A stretch of 64,000 nt of DNA from an uncultured Colwellia sp. (GTDB taxonomy: Bacteria > Pseudomonadota > Gammaproteobacteria > Enterobacterales > Alteromonadaceae), in assembly GCA_913058395.1 (NCBI GenBank), contig CAJXQI010000016.1, positions 1 to 64,000 on the forward strand, read 5' to 3'. The notes beneath the pieces were generated by a model that was not told the DNA's origin, searched no databases, and saw nothing but the letters and a program-made list of their open reading frames with translations. Positions within the stretch are counted from its first letter, which is position 1. Each line of letters opens with the position of its first letter. Positions 24,755 through 34,216 of the stretch are shown in pieces. A program made the position numbers and the translations under genes.

Positions 24755-27046
24755 TTATTTATGTCTGACGACAGACATAGGCGCTAAAATAAAAATACTG
24801 ATGATGCCAATCATGACAGTTAAACCAAAGCTACTCACTGCTGGTGTGGCACTAAATACCAAAATGCCAAATACAGCGGCAGATGATAAGGCTGACAAAC
24901 TTATCGCAAGAAATGTCTTAGCTTGTAAGCCTTGTTCTTGATAAAAAATAACGTAATCAATTGCAAGGGCAATAATGAGTAAAACTGCCAGCAAATTAAA
25001 TATATTCAAATGGTTAGAAACAAGCTGACTTATCGTTAATGCTAACAATGCACTACCTATAGTTGCAATAGCAGATAAAGTACCTGCAGTTAAACCATAT
25101 TTAATAACTAAAATCATCATGACCACGACAAACGCGCTCATCAGTAATATCAAAATCCCTTGTCGATACTCTGAAAGGGCATAGCTCACTTCACTGGCTG
25201 GATCGTATAACGCTGTATGAATATTTTGTTCTAGCCATAATAAATTTTCGTCGGATAAAGGTTCTTTCGACAACTCAAGCCATAAAGCATACTTTTCACT
25301 ACCTGCTATCAAACTACTTGCAGGCTTATAACTTGCCATATAAAACTCTCCGATAAATGCTAAAGGGCTTTGAGCAAATTCATCGTAAGTTAATGGTGTA
25401 AACGTTCCAATGGGATCAGACAAACCCGTAATTGCCAATGCGTTTTGAAAGTGGCCTAACTTATCGGCATCAGCCAACAGGTCATAATATTTCTTTTGTT
25501 GCTTGATTGACGGTAAAAGTTCGTAAATACCTTTTACCTTCAACGCTGGCTGAGTTGCACGGAATATTGCAATAGCTTGTTCTTGTATTTCTAAAAGCTG
25601 CTGAGGCGACTCTGCTTTTATAATAACGCGCTGAGAGTCGTTATAAGCTAGAACTTGTGCAGCCTTAGCTTCTTGCTCAAGTAACCACTTAGGGCTTGAA
25701 TTTAATAACCGAACATCATCATTAAACTGTATTGGCGAGAAAAAATAAGTAACTGATAATAAAATTAATAATAGCGTAACAATGGCTGATTTATAGTATT
25801 GTACTTTATTGAAAAATGTTACACCGCACTGACTAAAAAGCATCGCTCGTGGTGCTTGTTTAATGTTAACTACGCGATCAAGGTAAGGGAGCAAAGTTAA
25901 TACCGTAATCAGGGCACCAAAAAGGCCAAAAATCATAAATACCGCAACTTGGCTCAATAATGATAACGGGGAGAAAATTAACACAATATAACCCATCGCA
26001 GTGGTTATAAAGCCGAGTATTAAAGGCTTCGCAATAGTCCTATTATCTTTTTGAGCTAAATGATCATTTTGTGTGCCTGCATAAACAAAAGCATGAAAAC
26101 AGTAATCGACAACAACTCCCACCAAAGTAACGGCAAAAACTAGCGTTAATAAATGCAAATTGTCAAAAAACAACAAAATTCCAACAAAACCATAAAGGCA
26201 TGCAATAGATAACACAACTAATGCTGCGCTTAATGGCAGCAAAGACTGAAAAACAACAACAATAAGCAAGATAACGGCGATGACAGAAAATACACCAAAA
26301 CTTGATATTTCAGCTTTAGCTTGAGCGGTTGATTCTGCGGTATGAAACAATATACCTGAGTAATTTAATTCGACATCAAAATCATCACGAATATCGGAAA
26401 ATAACTGTTTCAGCCTTACCGCCATTAATTGGCTGGCATTAAGATCAAAGCCATCAAGTGACAGTTGCATGTGCATAATCAAATATCGCTGTTGTTGCAC
26501 GTTTATAGCAGCAACACCTTGATAAAACTCAATATCACTAAGGTTTAACAGTGAACCTTGCAAATAATCCGCTAAATTTAATCGTGGAGCAGTTGCTATA
26601 GTTTCACTAACAAAAGGGTTAGCAAGCTGAATAACTTGGTTACTGGCGAGTTGGCTCAATGCCTGGCTATCAGCAATATTTTCTACATAATTTTGTGAGA
26701 GAACGTTATGACGATAAGGTAAATAAAACGCAGCTATATCAGACATTGCAGGTTCTGGCGTCGGTAAAAACTCAACTTGAGCGGTTTCATTAATACTTGT
26801 TGCGAGTGCCTTATACGCAGAAAGAGCATCATCGCCTGTAACTAAAACAACCAACTGCTGTGTTTTTTGTTGAAATAATGCCGTTTCTGCAGACTTGAAG
26901 CTTTCGTGTTGGGAAGAGTTCGGCAGAATGGACAGTAAATTAGTTTCAACATGCCACTTACCAAAAAACAGTAGATAAAAACCTAGTAATAAAACGGCGA
27001 ATAGCTGTAACCAGTACAGTATATGAAGCTTATTACAGACGCGCAC
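24755..27046 (-). CDS. apeM: MMPL/RND-type exporter of the APE cluster (ApeM position)
   Basis: The 763-residue protein has one N-terminal membrane helix (about 9-28), a large periplasmic domain, a five-helix block (about 245-390), a second periplasmic domain and a final block of five helices (about 630-760): the duplicated MMPL layout. The acidic residues inside helices (VGVVVDYCFHAF and IIALAIDYVIFYQ) are the expected proton-relay positions. It most likely moves the lipid-linked polyene across or out of the inner membrane. The start overlaps the LolA-like gene by 14 bp. Confidence 0.85.
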   Translation of the reverse strand: MRVCNKLHILYWLQLFAVLLLGFYLLFFGKWHVETNLLSILPNSSQHESFKSAETALFQQKTQQLVVLVTGDDALSAYKALATSINETAQVEFLPTPEPAMSDIAAFYLPYRHNVLSQNYVENIADSQALSQLASNQVIQLANPFVSETIATAPRLNLADYLQGSLLNLSDIEFYQGVAAINVQQQRYLIMHMQLSLDGFDLNASQLMAVRLKQLFSDIRDDFDVELNYSGILFHTAESTAQAKAEISSFGVFSVIAVILLIVVVFQSLLPLSAALVVLSIACLYGFVGILLFFDNLHLLTLVFAVTLVGVVVDYCFHAFVYAGTQNDHLAQKDNRTIAKPLILGFITTAMGYIVLIFSPLSLLSQVAVFMIFGLFGALITVLTLLPYLDRVVNIKQAPRAMLFSQCGVTFFNKVQYYKSAIVTLLLILLSVTYFFSPIQFNDDVRLLNSSPKWLLEQEAKAAQVLAYNDSQRVIIKAESPQQLLEIQEQAIAIFRATQPALKVKGIYELLPSIKQQKKYYDLLADADKLGHFQNALAITGLSDPIGTFTPLTYDEFAQSPLAFIGEFYMASYKPASSLIAGSEKYALWLELSKEPLSDENLLWLEQNIHTALYDPASEVSYALSEYRQGILILLMSAFVVVMMILVIKYGLTAGTLSAIATIGSALLALTISQLVSNHLNIFNLLAVLLIIALAIDYVIFYQEQGLQAKTFLAISLSALSSAAVFGILVFSATPAVSSFGLTVMIGIISIFILAPMSVVRHK

Positions 27047-27668
27047 GAATCGACTCTGGCAATACTGGTATTGCTGTTAGTTTAACATCGATTTCCGTTC
27101 TATTTCCGCTATGCTCCCGTAACACAATACGATTAATGTGCTTTAAACCAAGTTCATTATCAACTTGAAGATTTTCAACACATAATTCGATACTTTGCAT
27201 AACTTTAGCCAGTTGCGCTAATTTAGGCGTTAATATTCTACACTCAACAGCTTTACTTTGAGTGATAACAAAATTTTCAGTAATTTTAGCGCGGTCACCC
27301 GACATTATGCTTAATAGCATCAAACTCAAGCTGCTAGCACCTTTGAGCTCTTTCGCAGGGTTGACTCCATCTTCAGTAAAAACACTGTTGTTCTTTAATA
27401 TTAATGCCGAATATACCGGCTTATTGGTTTGCCATAACAAGCCCTTATCAACATCAAAATACAGTTCACCTTGAGACTTAATTGGCTGTTTTAATACTGT
27501 AAAATATTTACGTTGTTCAAAGCTACCTGAAGCAATAGCAACATGACTAAGCGCCATCATTTCAACCGGCGCAACATCATGCTTTTCGGCAAAAGCATTT
27601 TGGCTAAACAAAGCAGCTAAAAATAGCAATGCTCGCAAGGCAGAAAATTGATGGCTAGCTAGTTTCAT
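27033..27668 (-). CDS. apeL: LolA-like periplasmic carrier (ApeL position)
   Basis: The 211-residue protein starts at 27668, giving a Sec signal peptide (MKLASHQFSALRALLFLAAL, cleavage near AFA-EK). The mature part (GSFEQRKYFTVLKQPIKSQGELYFDVDKGLLWQ and so on) follows the LolA pattern of an outer-membrane lipoprotein carrier. It is expected to carry the pigment or its lipid form through the periplasm, with the DUF3261 lipoprotein as acceptor. The longer frame from 27722 lies inside the thioesterase gene and is rejected. Confidence 0.82.
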   Translation of the reverse strand: MKLASHQFSALRALLFLAALFSQNAFAEKHDVAPVEMMALSHVAIASGSFEQRKYFTVLKQPIKSQGELYFDVDKGLLWQTNKPVYSALILKNNSVFTEDGVNPAKELKGASSLSLMLLSIMSGDRAKITENFVITQSKAVECRILTPKLAQLAKVMQSIELCVENLQVDNELGLKHINRIVLREHSGNRTEIDVKLTAIPVLPESIRARL

Positions 27669-28098
27669 GATTATCTGCATCAAGTTTTTTAATTTTATTG
27701 AGTAAAATTTCTGGCGAAACATACTGCATTTCTAATGTCTCAATATCAACGGCAACTTGAACAGTGTTACCTTTAGTTAATTTTTTACCGGTTTCTTCAC
27801 AGCAAATAACATAATTAATTTTCAATCGTGACTCATATTCAACAAGCTCAGCCCTAACAATAATTTTTTGAGTAAAAACAGCAGAGCCAATGAATTTAGT
27901 ACGCATATCAACAATTGGCCACATATAGCCTGAAGCTTGCATATCTAAATAATCATAAGAAATCTTACGCAATAGCTCGCAACGCGCCACTTCAAAATAG
28001 CGCGCATAGTTTCCGTGCCATACCACCTGCATTGGATCACAATCATGAAAAGGGACGTCAATAATAACTTCAGCAGATAAAAACACCTCTTTACTCAT
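27655..28098 (-). CDS. apeK: APE acyl thioesterase, 4HBT hot-dog (ApeK position)
   Basis: The 147-residue protein has the 4-hydroxybenzoyl-CoA-thioesterase signature PFHDCDPMQVVWHGNYARYFE, with the catalytic Asp in HDCDPM. The start at 28098 (MSKEVFL) is preferred because GGAG lies 6-9 nt upstream and the ATG overlaps the ammonia-lyase stop by 8 bp. It may release or edit acyl chains from the ACPs. Confidence 0.85.
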   Translation of the reverse strand: MSKEVFLSAEVIIDVPFHDCDPMQVVWHGNYARYFEVARCELLRKISYDYLDMQASGYMWPIVDMRTKFIGSAVFTQKIIVRAELVEYESRLKINYVICCEETGKKLTKGNTVQVAVDIETLEMQYVSPEILLNKIKKLDADNHETS

Positions 28099-29638
28099 AC
28101 AAACTCCAGCGCTGTGTTTGAATCGCATCAACGGTAAAGCGCAGTAATTTATCTAAAGGTCGATCATCTATCAATGGATCGAAGAACTGACAAATATCAT
28201 CATACATTTCCATCACAGGCTTCGGTAAGGTATCGTGATCAAGCTCATTATTAGCAATACGAATACGAACACCTTGCACAGCAGCCAATAAGGTACTTGC
28301 CAGCACTTGTTCTGTTAACTGTAACACTCGCATAGCATCACGTGCCGCAATAGTGCCCATGCTTACCTTATCTTGATTATGACATTCAGTAGAACGCGAA
28401 AAAACACTGGCTGGCATGGTTTGTTTCAATGCTTCCGCGGTATAGGCTGACGCACCAATTTGCACAGCTTTAAATCCATGATTGATATAACGTCGAGCAC
28501 CTTCACTCATTGATAAGTTAGACGGTAAACCGTTGTTGTAGCGAGTATCAACAAGTGATGCAATTTGTCGATCAGCTAAATCAGCTAAATTAGCGACTGC
28601 AGTTTTCAATGAGTCCATCACCATGGCAATATGGCCACCGTAAAAGTGCCCGCCGTGTAAAACATGCTCACCTGGACCGTCAATAATTGGGTTGTCATTG
28701 GCAGAGTTCAATTCATTCTCGATCATCTGGCGGAACCAAGGTAATGAATCTTGTAATACTCCAATGACATGCGGCGCACAACGGATTGAATATCGGTCTT
28801 GTAAGCGATCTGCATTACGCGGGTGATCAACATGGTTTAAGTCATTACGGATCCAAGTGGCAATTTGCTGCTGCCCTGGATGCGGCTTCACCGAGAATAG
28901 AATTTCATCAAAATGATGGCTGTTACCTTTCAACGCTAAACTAGATAGCGCGGTAATTCGAGTTGCTAATTTCGCGACATATTGAGAACGGTCAAATGCT
29001 AGGCAAGAAATTGCAGTCATTACTGCCGTGCCATTCATAATAGCTAGCCCTTCTTTAGGCCTAAGCACTATTGGCTTTAAACCTAACGCCTGCATCACTT
29101 CAAGACTATTCTTTATCTCACCTTGATAATACACATCTCGTTCACCAACTAATGCACCTGCAACATATGACAATGGTGTTAAGTCACCACTAGCACCTAC
29201 AGAGCCTTCTTGAGGAATAACAGGGACAATATCATGTTGTAAAAATGCTTTTAGAAGCTCTAACAGTGGCCAACTTACTCCTGAGTACCCTTGCGAAAGT
29301 GAGCATAAGCGTGTTGCCAATATAGCTCGACCTTCATAGGAACTAAACATTTCACCTAAACCACAACCGTGAAAGCGTGTTAAATGTAATGGCAGCTCAG
29401 GCACAAGGCTTAAAGGCACATTGACCGTAACCGAGTCGCCGTAACCTGTGGTTACACCATAAATTACGCCGTCTTCTTTTAAAAGTGCATCAAGAAATTT
29501 AACGCCTGAATCAATTTTATGGCAAAAATCACCTGACTGACTTAACTCAACATCTATATCGTTTTTTGCAATACTAACAATATCTTCTACTTTAAGGCGT
29601 GCTTCACCAAATTTAATGGTGGTATTACTGATAGGCAC
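28091..29638 (-). CDS. Aromatic amino-acid ammonia lyase (HAL/TAL family) making the aryl starter
   Basis: The 515-residue enzyme has the A149-S150-G151 triplet in EGSVGASGDLTPLSY that cyclises to the MIO group, and Y60 in IYGVTTGYGDS as catalytic base. Although the family includes histidine lyases, its place in an APE cluster argues for making an aryl-acrylate (coumarate-like) starter from tyrosine or phenylalanine. The pair that sets substrate choice reads F89-H90, unlike the usual TAL His-Leu, PAL Phe-Leu or HAL Ser-His. The gene is absent from the E. coli cluster, which uses another starter route. Confidence 0.85.
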   Translation of the reverse strand: MPISNTTIKFGEARLKVEDIVSIAKNDIDVELSQSGDFCHKIDSGVKFLDALLKEDGVIYGVTTGYGDSVTVNVPLSLVPELPLHLTRFHGCGLGEMFSSYEGRAILATRLCSLSQGYSGVSWPLLELLKAFLQHDIVPVIPQEGSVGASGDLTPLSYVAGALVGERDVYYQGEIKNSLEVMQALGLKPIVLRPKEGLAIMNGTAVMTAISCLAFDRSQYVAKLATRITALSSLALKGNSHHFDEILFSVKPHPGQQQIATWIRNDLNHVDHPRNADRLQDRYSIRCAPHVIGVLQDSLPWFRQMIENELNSANDNPIIDGPGEHVLHGGHFYGGHIAMVMDSLKTAVANLADLADRQIASLVDTRYNNGLPSNLSMSEGARRYINHGFKAVQIGASAYTAEALKQTMPASVFSRSTECHNQDKVSMGTIAARDAMRVLQLTEQVLASTLLAAVQGVRIRIANNELDHDTLPKPVMEMYDDICQFFDPLIDDRPLDKLLRFTVDAIQTQRWSLYE

Positions 29639-29652
29639 TACTACTACTCCAA

Positions 29653-30621
29653 TTATTCGTTTGTTGAGTTAGGTTTTTGTTCATCACGGATAACATCTTG
29701 ATCATTCTGCCAGAAGTCGAAAAAATTAAACCACTGAAATGGATATGCTAAACAATAATGTTCTAATCGCTGTGCATATTGATTAACAACTGCAGTAAGC
29801 GACTCTTGTCTGTTTTTACGAGAAAATTTCAAGGTCTCGGCAACATGCTCAAATACGACACGGTAATGCGCTTTTTCTTTTAAGCAAAATAAAAAATATA
29901 CCGGACAATCTAAAATTGACGCTAAAATAAAAGCCCCTTGTGAGAAAGCTGCAGGTTTGCCTAGAAACGGACTATAAATTACTCGACCTTGCGAGGTTAC
30001 ACTAGTGCGATCGCCTGCGATAACCAATATTTCCCCGTTATCAATACGCTCTTTCAGCAGTATTGCTAAATCAGCACCTACATGTGTTGCTTGAATAAGA
30101 TCTACATTAGAGTCAGCATTAATTTTTTGCATCACCTTATTAAATTCGACGGCATGATGCGTAAACACCAAAACATTAATACGTGTTTCGTATCGTCCAT
30201 GGCCAAGTGCGCGACATACTTCTAAATTGCCTAAGTGCGAGCCAATGAAAACCGCACCTTGCTGCTTTTCTTGCAATTCGGCAATAGGATGCTCTTGACT
30301 ATAAACAATATGCTCTGGCGTTATTCGTCCCATCCATGCATCTATTTTGTCAAATGCACTTTGAGCAAAACTATAGAAATGGGCAATACCAATGCTGTGA
30401 CTAAATTTTTTCGATGATTTATTAGTAGCAAATACTCGTTGCCAATACTCTTTTGATGCTTGCTTACTTGCCCCACCAGTGAAATATAAATAAACCACAA
30501 CAGGGTATAGAAAAAATGACAGTATTCTTCTGCCAAATAGTCGATAAACAAAAAGTAGCAGCTGTATACCTAGATAGGTGCCACGTTCTTGCATTTTTGA
30601 CCAGTGTTTGGCTTCTGACAT
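29653..30621 (-). CDS. LpxL-like lipid acyltransferase of the APE cluster
   Basis: The 322-residue protein has an N-terminal membrane anchor (about 14-50) and a lysophospholipid/lipid A acyltransferase domain with the HX4E motif in SHLGNLEV and the GDRTSVTSQGR segment. In APE systems such enzymes are thought to attach the aryl-polyene chain to a glycolipid anchor. It overlaps neither neighbour but lies within 15 bp of the lyase gene and 5 bp of the glycosyltransferase. Confidence 0.82.
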   Translation of the reverse strand: MSEAKHWSKMQERGTYLGIQLLLFVYRLFGRRILSFFLYPVVVYLYFTGGASKQASKEYWQRVFATNKSSKKFSHSIGIAHFYSFAQSAFDKIDAWMGRITPEHIVYSQEHPIAELQEKQQGAVFIGSHLGNLEVCRALGHGRYETRINVLVFTHHAVEFNKVMQKINADSNVDLIQATHVGADLAILLKERIDNGEILVIAGDRTSVTSQGRVIYSPFLGKPAAFSQGAFILASILDCPVYFLFCLKEKAHYRVVFEHVAETLKFSRKNRQESLTAVVNQYAQRLEHYCLAYPFQWFNFFDFWQNDQDVIRDEQKPNSTNE

Positions 30622-30625
30622 TGGT

Positions 30626-31357
30626 TTATCTAAACTTTCTAAAAATTAATTGCGGTATGCGCGGCAACATGCCGAAAAACAAGCGGGTATGCATCCATGA
30701 AATAAGTATATTGTCTTCTAGTGCCCTAAAATGGGAAACACCATGCTCAGGGTAATCTACGGCGGTATCAATAAAGCGTAAATCTATATTCTTCCAGAAA
30801 AGTTTCACCATCACTTCAATATCAAAATCCATGCGTTTACCTAATTTTTTTTGCTGTAGCAACTGCACGGTTGAAGCCAAAGGATAAACTCGATAACCAC
30901 ACATGGTATCTTTTATCTGAAAAGATAAGGTTTCAATCCATACCCAAAAGTGGGTGATATTACGGGCATAATATCGGTGTTTAGGAATAGACTCATCATA
31001 AATAGGTTTGCCACTAATAAGTGCTTCAGGAAAGTTTTTAGATTCAGTAATAAGCTTATTGACGTCGCCTAAATCATGTTGGCCATCAGCATCAACTTGC
31101 AAAGCATGGCTGAAGCCTTGTTCAAAAGCAGTACGTAAACCAGTTTGTACCGCACCACCCTTGCCTTGATTATTTTGATGTTCGATCACATTTAAATTAG
31201 GGTGTTTTTTCGATAAGTCACGGAAAAATTGTGTCGCATCAGCGCTACTGCCGTCATTAACCATAATAATTGGCAGGTTAAATTGCATTAACTTAGCAAT
31301 TAATTCATCTAATAAAATTGTATGATTATAATTAGGAATAACAATACAATAGCTCAC
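30626..31357 (-). CDS. Family 2 glycosyltransferase of the APE cluster
   Basis: The 243-residue protein has the GT2 nucleotide-sugar motifs IPNYNHTILLDELI, VNDGSSADATQ and VDADGQHDLGD (DxD-like). It may build the sugar part of the lipid anchor to which the polyene is attached. In some APE clusters glycosyltransferase and acyltransferase are one fused ApeJ protein; here they are two adjacent genes. Confidence 0.85.
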   Translation of the reverse strand: MSYCIVIPNYNHTILLDELIAKLMQFNLPIIMVNDGSSADATQFFRDLSKKHPNLNVIEHQNNQGKGGAVQTGLRTAFEQGFSHALQVDADGQHDLGDVNKLITESKNFPEALISGKPIYDESIPKHRYYARNITHFWVWIETLSFQIKDTMCGYRVYPLASTVQLLQQKKLGKRMDFDIEVMVKLFWKNIDLRFIDTAVDYPEHGVSHFRALEDNILISWMHTRLFFGMLPRIPQLIFRKFR

Positions 31358-31737
31358 GACGCGTCCTCAAAAACGATTCTTCCTGAGGCGTGCTGGCCTT
31401 TTTCTGAAGTATAAGAAAATAGCACTTTATTTGCTGTTTTTCTGGTTAGCGCTAAGTTAAGTTTTTGTCCTGGAATAATCACTACTTGAAACTTTAACAC
31501 TTCAATATTTTTTACTTCAAGTTCAGTTAATGAGAACTTTTGTTTACAATATTCAACAGCCCAGTGCAGTTGAACAACACCAGCTAAAATTGGCGCATTT
31601 GGAAAGTGACCTTGAAAATAATCTAAGTCAGATGGGATATGTAGCTGCAATTCTACTAGGTCATTGTCAACGTTTACCGCTAACACTTCAGGCCAAATTT
31701 TTACTAAATCGTTATTAGCATGCATAACATTAGTCAA
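31354..31737 (-). CDS. apeI: APE 3-hydroxyacyl-ACP dehydratase (FabZ-like, ApeI position)
   Basis: The 127-residue hot-dog protein carries the FabA/FabZ signature DYFQGHFPNAPILAGVVQLHW, with the catalytic His in GHFP. It is probably the partner of the ApeP-like protein at 21254-21715. The start ATG (31737) overlaps the synthetase stop by 8 bp; a Met at residue 5 is an alternative. Confidence 0.87.
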   Translation of the reverse strand: MTNVMHANNDLVKIWPEVLAVNVDNDLVELQLHIPSDLDYFQGHFPNAPILAGVVQLHWAVEYCKQKFSLTELEVKNIEVLKFQVVIIPGQKLNLALTRKTANKVLFSYTSEKGQHASGRIVFEDAS

Positions 31738-33100
31738 ACAGCTTCTCCAAATCGCTTAATACCAGTTTACCTTGTGAATTATACGGGTATTCTTCTAAAT
31801 ATCGCCATTTTTTTGGTAAACAAATACGTTCAATGTCATTTAATAATTGTTGTTTTAAGGCATTATTAAGCGCTAACTTGCCATTTTCAGCTAAATATTG
31901 CTGCCCAACAGGCGTCAATATCAAAATGGCTGCCAATATCTTTCGTAAACCAGAAGATTTATTATTTATAACAATTATACGTGCTTCTAAGACCCAAGGT
32001 TGCGCGGTTAAATTTCGCTCAACCTGATTCAAGTTAACTCTTTTTTCTTCTATTTTAATTGTTCGATCAACTCTTCCTTTCAGGAGAAAGTATTGAGAGT
32101 TAAGCAGTTCAACCTTATCGTCAGTTAAGTAGGGCTGTTCATCGACATAAGGAGAGAAGATCTCTAAACGCTGCTGATCTGCCGAAACTTGTAGCGTAAT
32201 TTCAGAAAAAACTTGCCATGGTTCATTATTCGAGTGTTGGCCACAACGCCAAGCTATACCGCCCGTTTCAGTACTACCATAAACTTCTGTTGGTGCAATT
32301 TCCATTTGTTGAAATAATGTTTGGCTTGTTGACATTGACAACAAGCCACCAGAACTAAAAATAACACTAAAATTTTGCGACTGTGTTGCTAAAACATTAT
32401 CTAACGCTAGTCTTTGCAAATGTGCCGGACTCGAAATAAGCGCCACACTATTAGTTAATTCGGAATTCTCTTTCGAGGCTAACTCAGTCAGCAAGTGACT
32501 AATATGTTCAGGATATTCAAAGGTCTGGTTAATTATCGTTTTACCCAATCGTAATGGCAGTAAAACCTTAAATAATAAACCGTATATATGTTGATGAGAA
32601 ACTGTACTCACAAAAGCATCGGTGGCATTTAACAGATCGGAAAACTCACTTTTTAAAATCTCGACTTCTAAGCTTAACTGCTGGCAACTTTTGTGAATTG
32701 CTTTTGCTTGCCCTGTAGAACCAGAAGTATAAAAAGTCATCTCACCATGAAAGAGAGCAAAAAATTCTTCGCGCGTAAATTGAGTGAAATATTTGCTGGT
32801 ATCTAAATCTGCAAGCTGTATTTGTTGTTTACCTGTTAAGGCGACAGAACCTGCGGTCGCCTGACATTGTTCAGCAAGCTGAGTCAAAGTGCCTACTTGA
32901 GCATTAGGTGGCAACAACACATGTTTTTTTTCAAAAATCAGAGCGAACAACCAAACTGCAAACTGGTAACTGTCAGCATCAAAAAGTAACACCTTAGTCG
33001 CTGGTACTTGTCTAATAGCGGTTCTAGCCTGAGAAATACTTTGACAAAAGCTTTCGAAAGTAATGAATTGCCCATTACGATAAAAACAAAAATTATTCAT
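31730..33100 (-). CDS. apeH: AMP-dependent acyl-ACP synthetase (ApeH position)
   Basis: The 456-residue adenylating enzyme has the A3 core FYTSGSTGQAKAI and the ELYG-like ATP motif in VYGSTETGGIAWR. The C-terminal subdomain (LKGRVDRTIKIEEKRVNLNQVE and GKLVLSDLE) is present. In APE biosynthesis this enzyme loads the aryl acid made by the ammonia lyase onto an ACP. It is adjacent to a membrane protein and the two ACP genes. Confidence 0.87.
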   Translation of the reverse strand: MNNFCFYRNGQFITFESFCQSISQARTAIRQVPATKVLLFDADSYQFAVWLFALIFEKKHVLLPPNAQVGTLTQLAEQCQATAGSVALTGKQQIQLADLDTSKYFTQFTREEFFALFHGEMTFYTSGSTGQAKAIHKSCQQLSLEVEILKSEFSDLLNATDAFVSTVSHQHIYGLLFKVLLPLRLGKTIINQTFEYPEHISHLLTELASKENSELTNSVALISSPAHLQRLALDNVLATQSQNFSVIFSSGGLLSMSTSQTLFQQMEIAPTEVYGSTETGGIAWRCGQHSNNEPWQVFSEITLQVSADQQRLEIFSPYVDEQPYLTDDKVELLNSQYFLLKGRVDRTIKIEEKRVNLNQVERNLTAQPWVLEARIIVINNKSSGLRKILAAILILTPVGQQYLAENGKLALNNALKQQLLNDIERICLPKKWRYLEEYPYNSQGKLVLSDLEKLFD

Positions 33101-33686
33101 TGAAAGTTGAACTCATTGGCGCTTGTGAACGATGCTTCTTTTTAACTCTTAGGCGCACTATATATTCTGTTAGCATTAAAGTGCCCATCAAAATATAGGA
33201 TACAAAGCCATTATAAATCATCCAAATATCTAACGAGGTGAACAGCGCCGTATATAAAGAAGCCAAGCCATTACAGATAAAAAACAAACACCAAATTAAA
33301 GTAACTTTCTCGGTATATTTAATGGCTTTAGGCGACATATCTTTTTCGCTTATGCGAGCAAACGTTTCAATCACCGTTGGCGGTCTAAAGTAGGAGTATG
33401 CAAAAACCATTAGCATCGCAAAATTTATCGCCAATGGATAAAGTTTAAAACCGATACTATTATTCGTAAATGCACTAATCGCTATAGCCGAAATACCCAA
33501 AAGTGACGCAGGCACGAGCCAAGGTAATTTTTTCAAATTACTTCGCACTAATAAAACTCTAATCACCACAAAGGCAATTAAAATAATGGCTAAATACTTA
33601 GGGCTTAAATTATTTAAGCCAATATAAACAGCAAAGGGATACATCAATAGTATCCCTGTTGTTAGTGCAGTTATAAAAAATTTCAC
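33093..33686 (-). CDS. apeG: COG4648-like membrane protein (ApeG position)
   Basis: The 197-residue protein has about five or six hydrophobic helices and a basic C-terminus. It resembles the small membrane protein always found next to the ACP and synthetase genes of APE clusters. Its function is unknown. It overlaps the synthetase gene by 8 bp. Confidence 0.75.
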   Translation of the reverse strand: MKFFITALTTGILLMYPFAVYIGLNNLSPKYLAIILIAFVVIRVLLVRSNLKKLPWLVPASLLGISAIAISAFTNNSIGFKLYPLAINFAMLMVFAYSYFRPPTVIETFARISEKDMSPKAIKYTEKVTLIWCLFFICNGLASLYTALFTSLDIWMIYNGFVSYILMGTLMLTEYIVRLRVKKKHRSQAPMSSTFNE

Positions 33687-33934
33687 TAGCAGATAACCAG
33701 TTTTTCAACCTCAATGACCACGTCTTCAACCGTACGAACTTTTTTGAACGCTTCAGGATCTATTTTTTTACCGGTAATGGCTCTTAACTTAACCACTAAA
33801 TCGACCGCATCTATACTGTCTAGATCTAAATCTTCGTACAAGTTTGCTTCTAATACGATATCTGCTTCATCAACTTCAAAATCATCTCTAATTATTTCGA
33901 GTAAAGTTGAAAATATTTCTTCTTTGGATTGCAT
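33686..33934 (-). CDS. apeF: Acyl carrier protein (ApeF position)
   Basis: The 82-residue ACP has the phosphopantetheine site S40 in LDLDSIDAVDLV and four helices. It shares one base with the start of the next gene. Two ACPs in a row are typical of APE clusters; they carry the growing polyene and require activation by the PPTase at 35852-36586. Confidence 0.92.
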   Translation of the reverse strand: MQSKEEIFSTLLEIIRDDFEVDEADIVLEANLYEDLDLDSIDAVDLVVKLRAITGKKIDPEAFKKVRTVEDVVIEVEKLVIC

Positions 33935-33958
33935 ACTGGTTTCCTTTACAACCTATTT

Positions 33959-34216
33959 TTACGCTTTTGCTTTGCTTACAAATTCACATAGGGCATTTAT
34001 TGACGAAAAATGCTGCTTAGTTTCTTCTGAGTTAGCATCAATTTTAACATTATAATTTTTCTTAATCGCAAGACCTAATTCTAAAGCATCAATACTATCT
34101 AAGCCTAAGCCATCAATAAATAACGCTTCGTCGTCTTGAATATCAGTGATTTCAATATCTTCTAAATCTAGGGTTTCAATGATTAATTGTTTTAATTCTA
34201 CTTTTAAATCACTCAT
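33959..34216 (-). CDS. apeE: Acyl carrier protein (ApeE position)
   Basis: The 85-residue ACP has S41 in LGLDSIDALEL as the phosphopantetheine attachment site. The frame is open further upstream, but those residues lie within the acyltransferase gene; the start at 34216 has GAGGAA upstream and overlaps the acyltransferase stop by 8 bp, as elsewhere in the cluster. Confidence 0.9.
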   Translation of the reverse strand: MSDLKVELKQLIIETLDLEDIEITDIQDDEALFIDGLGLDSIDALELGLAIKKNYNVKIDANSEETKQHFSSINALCEFVSKAKA

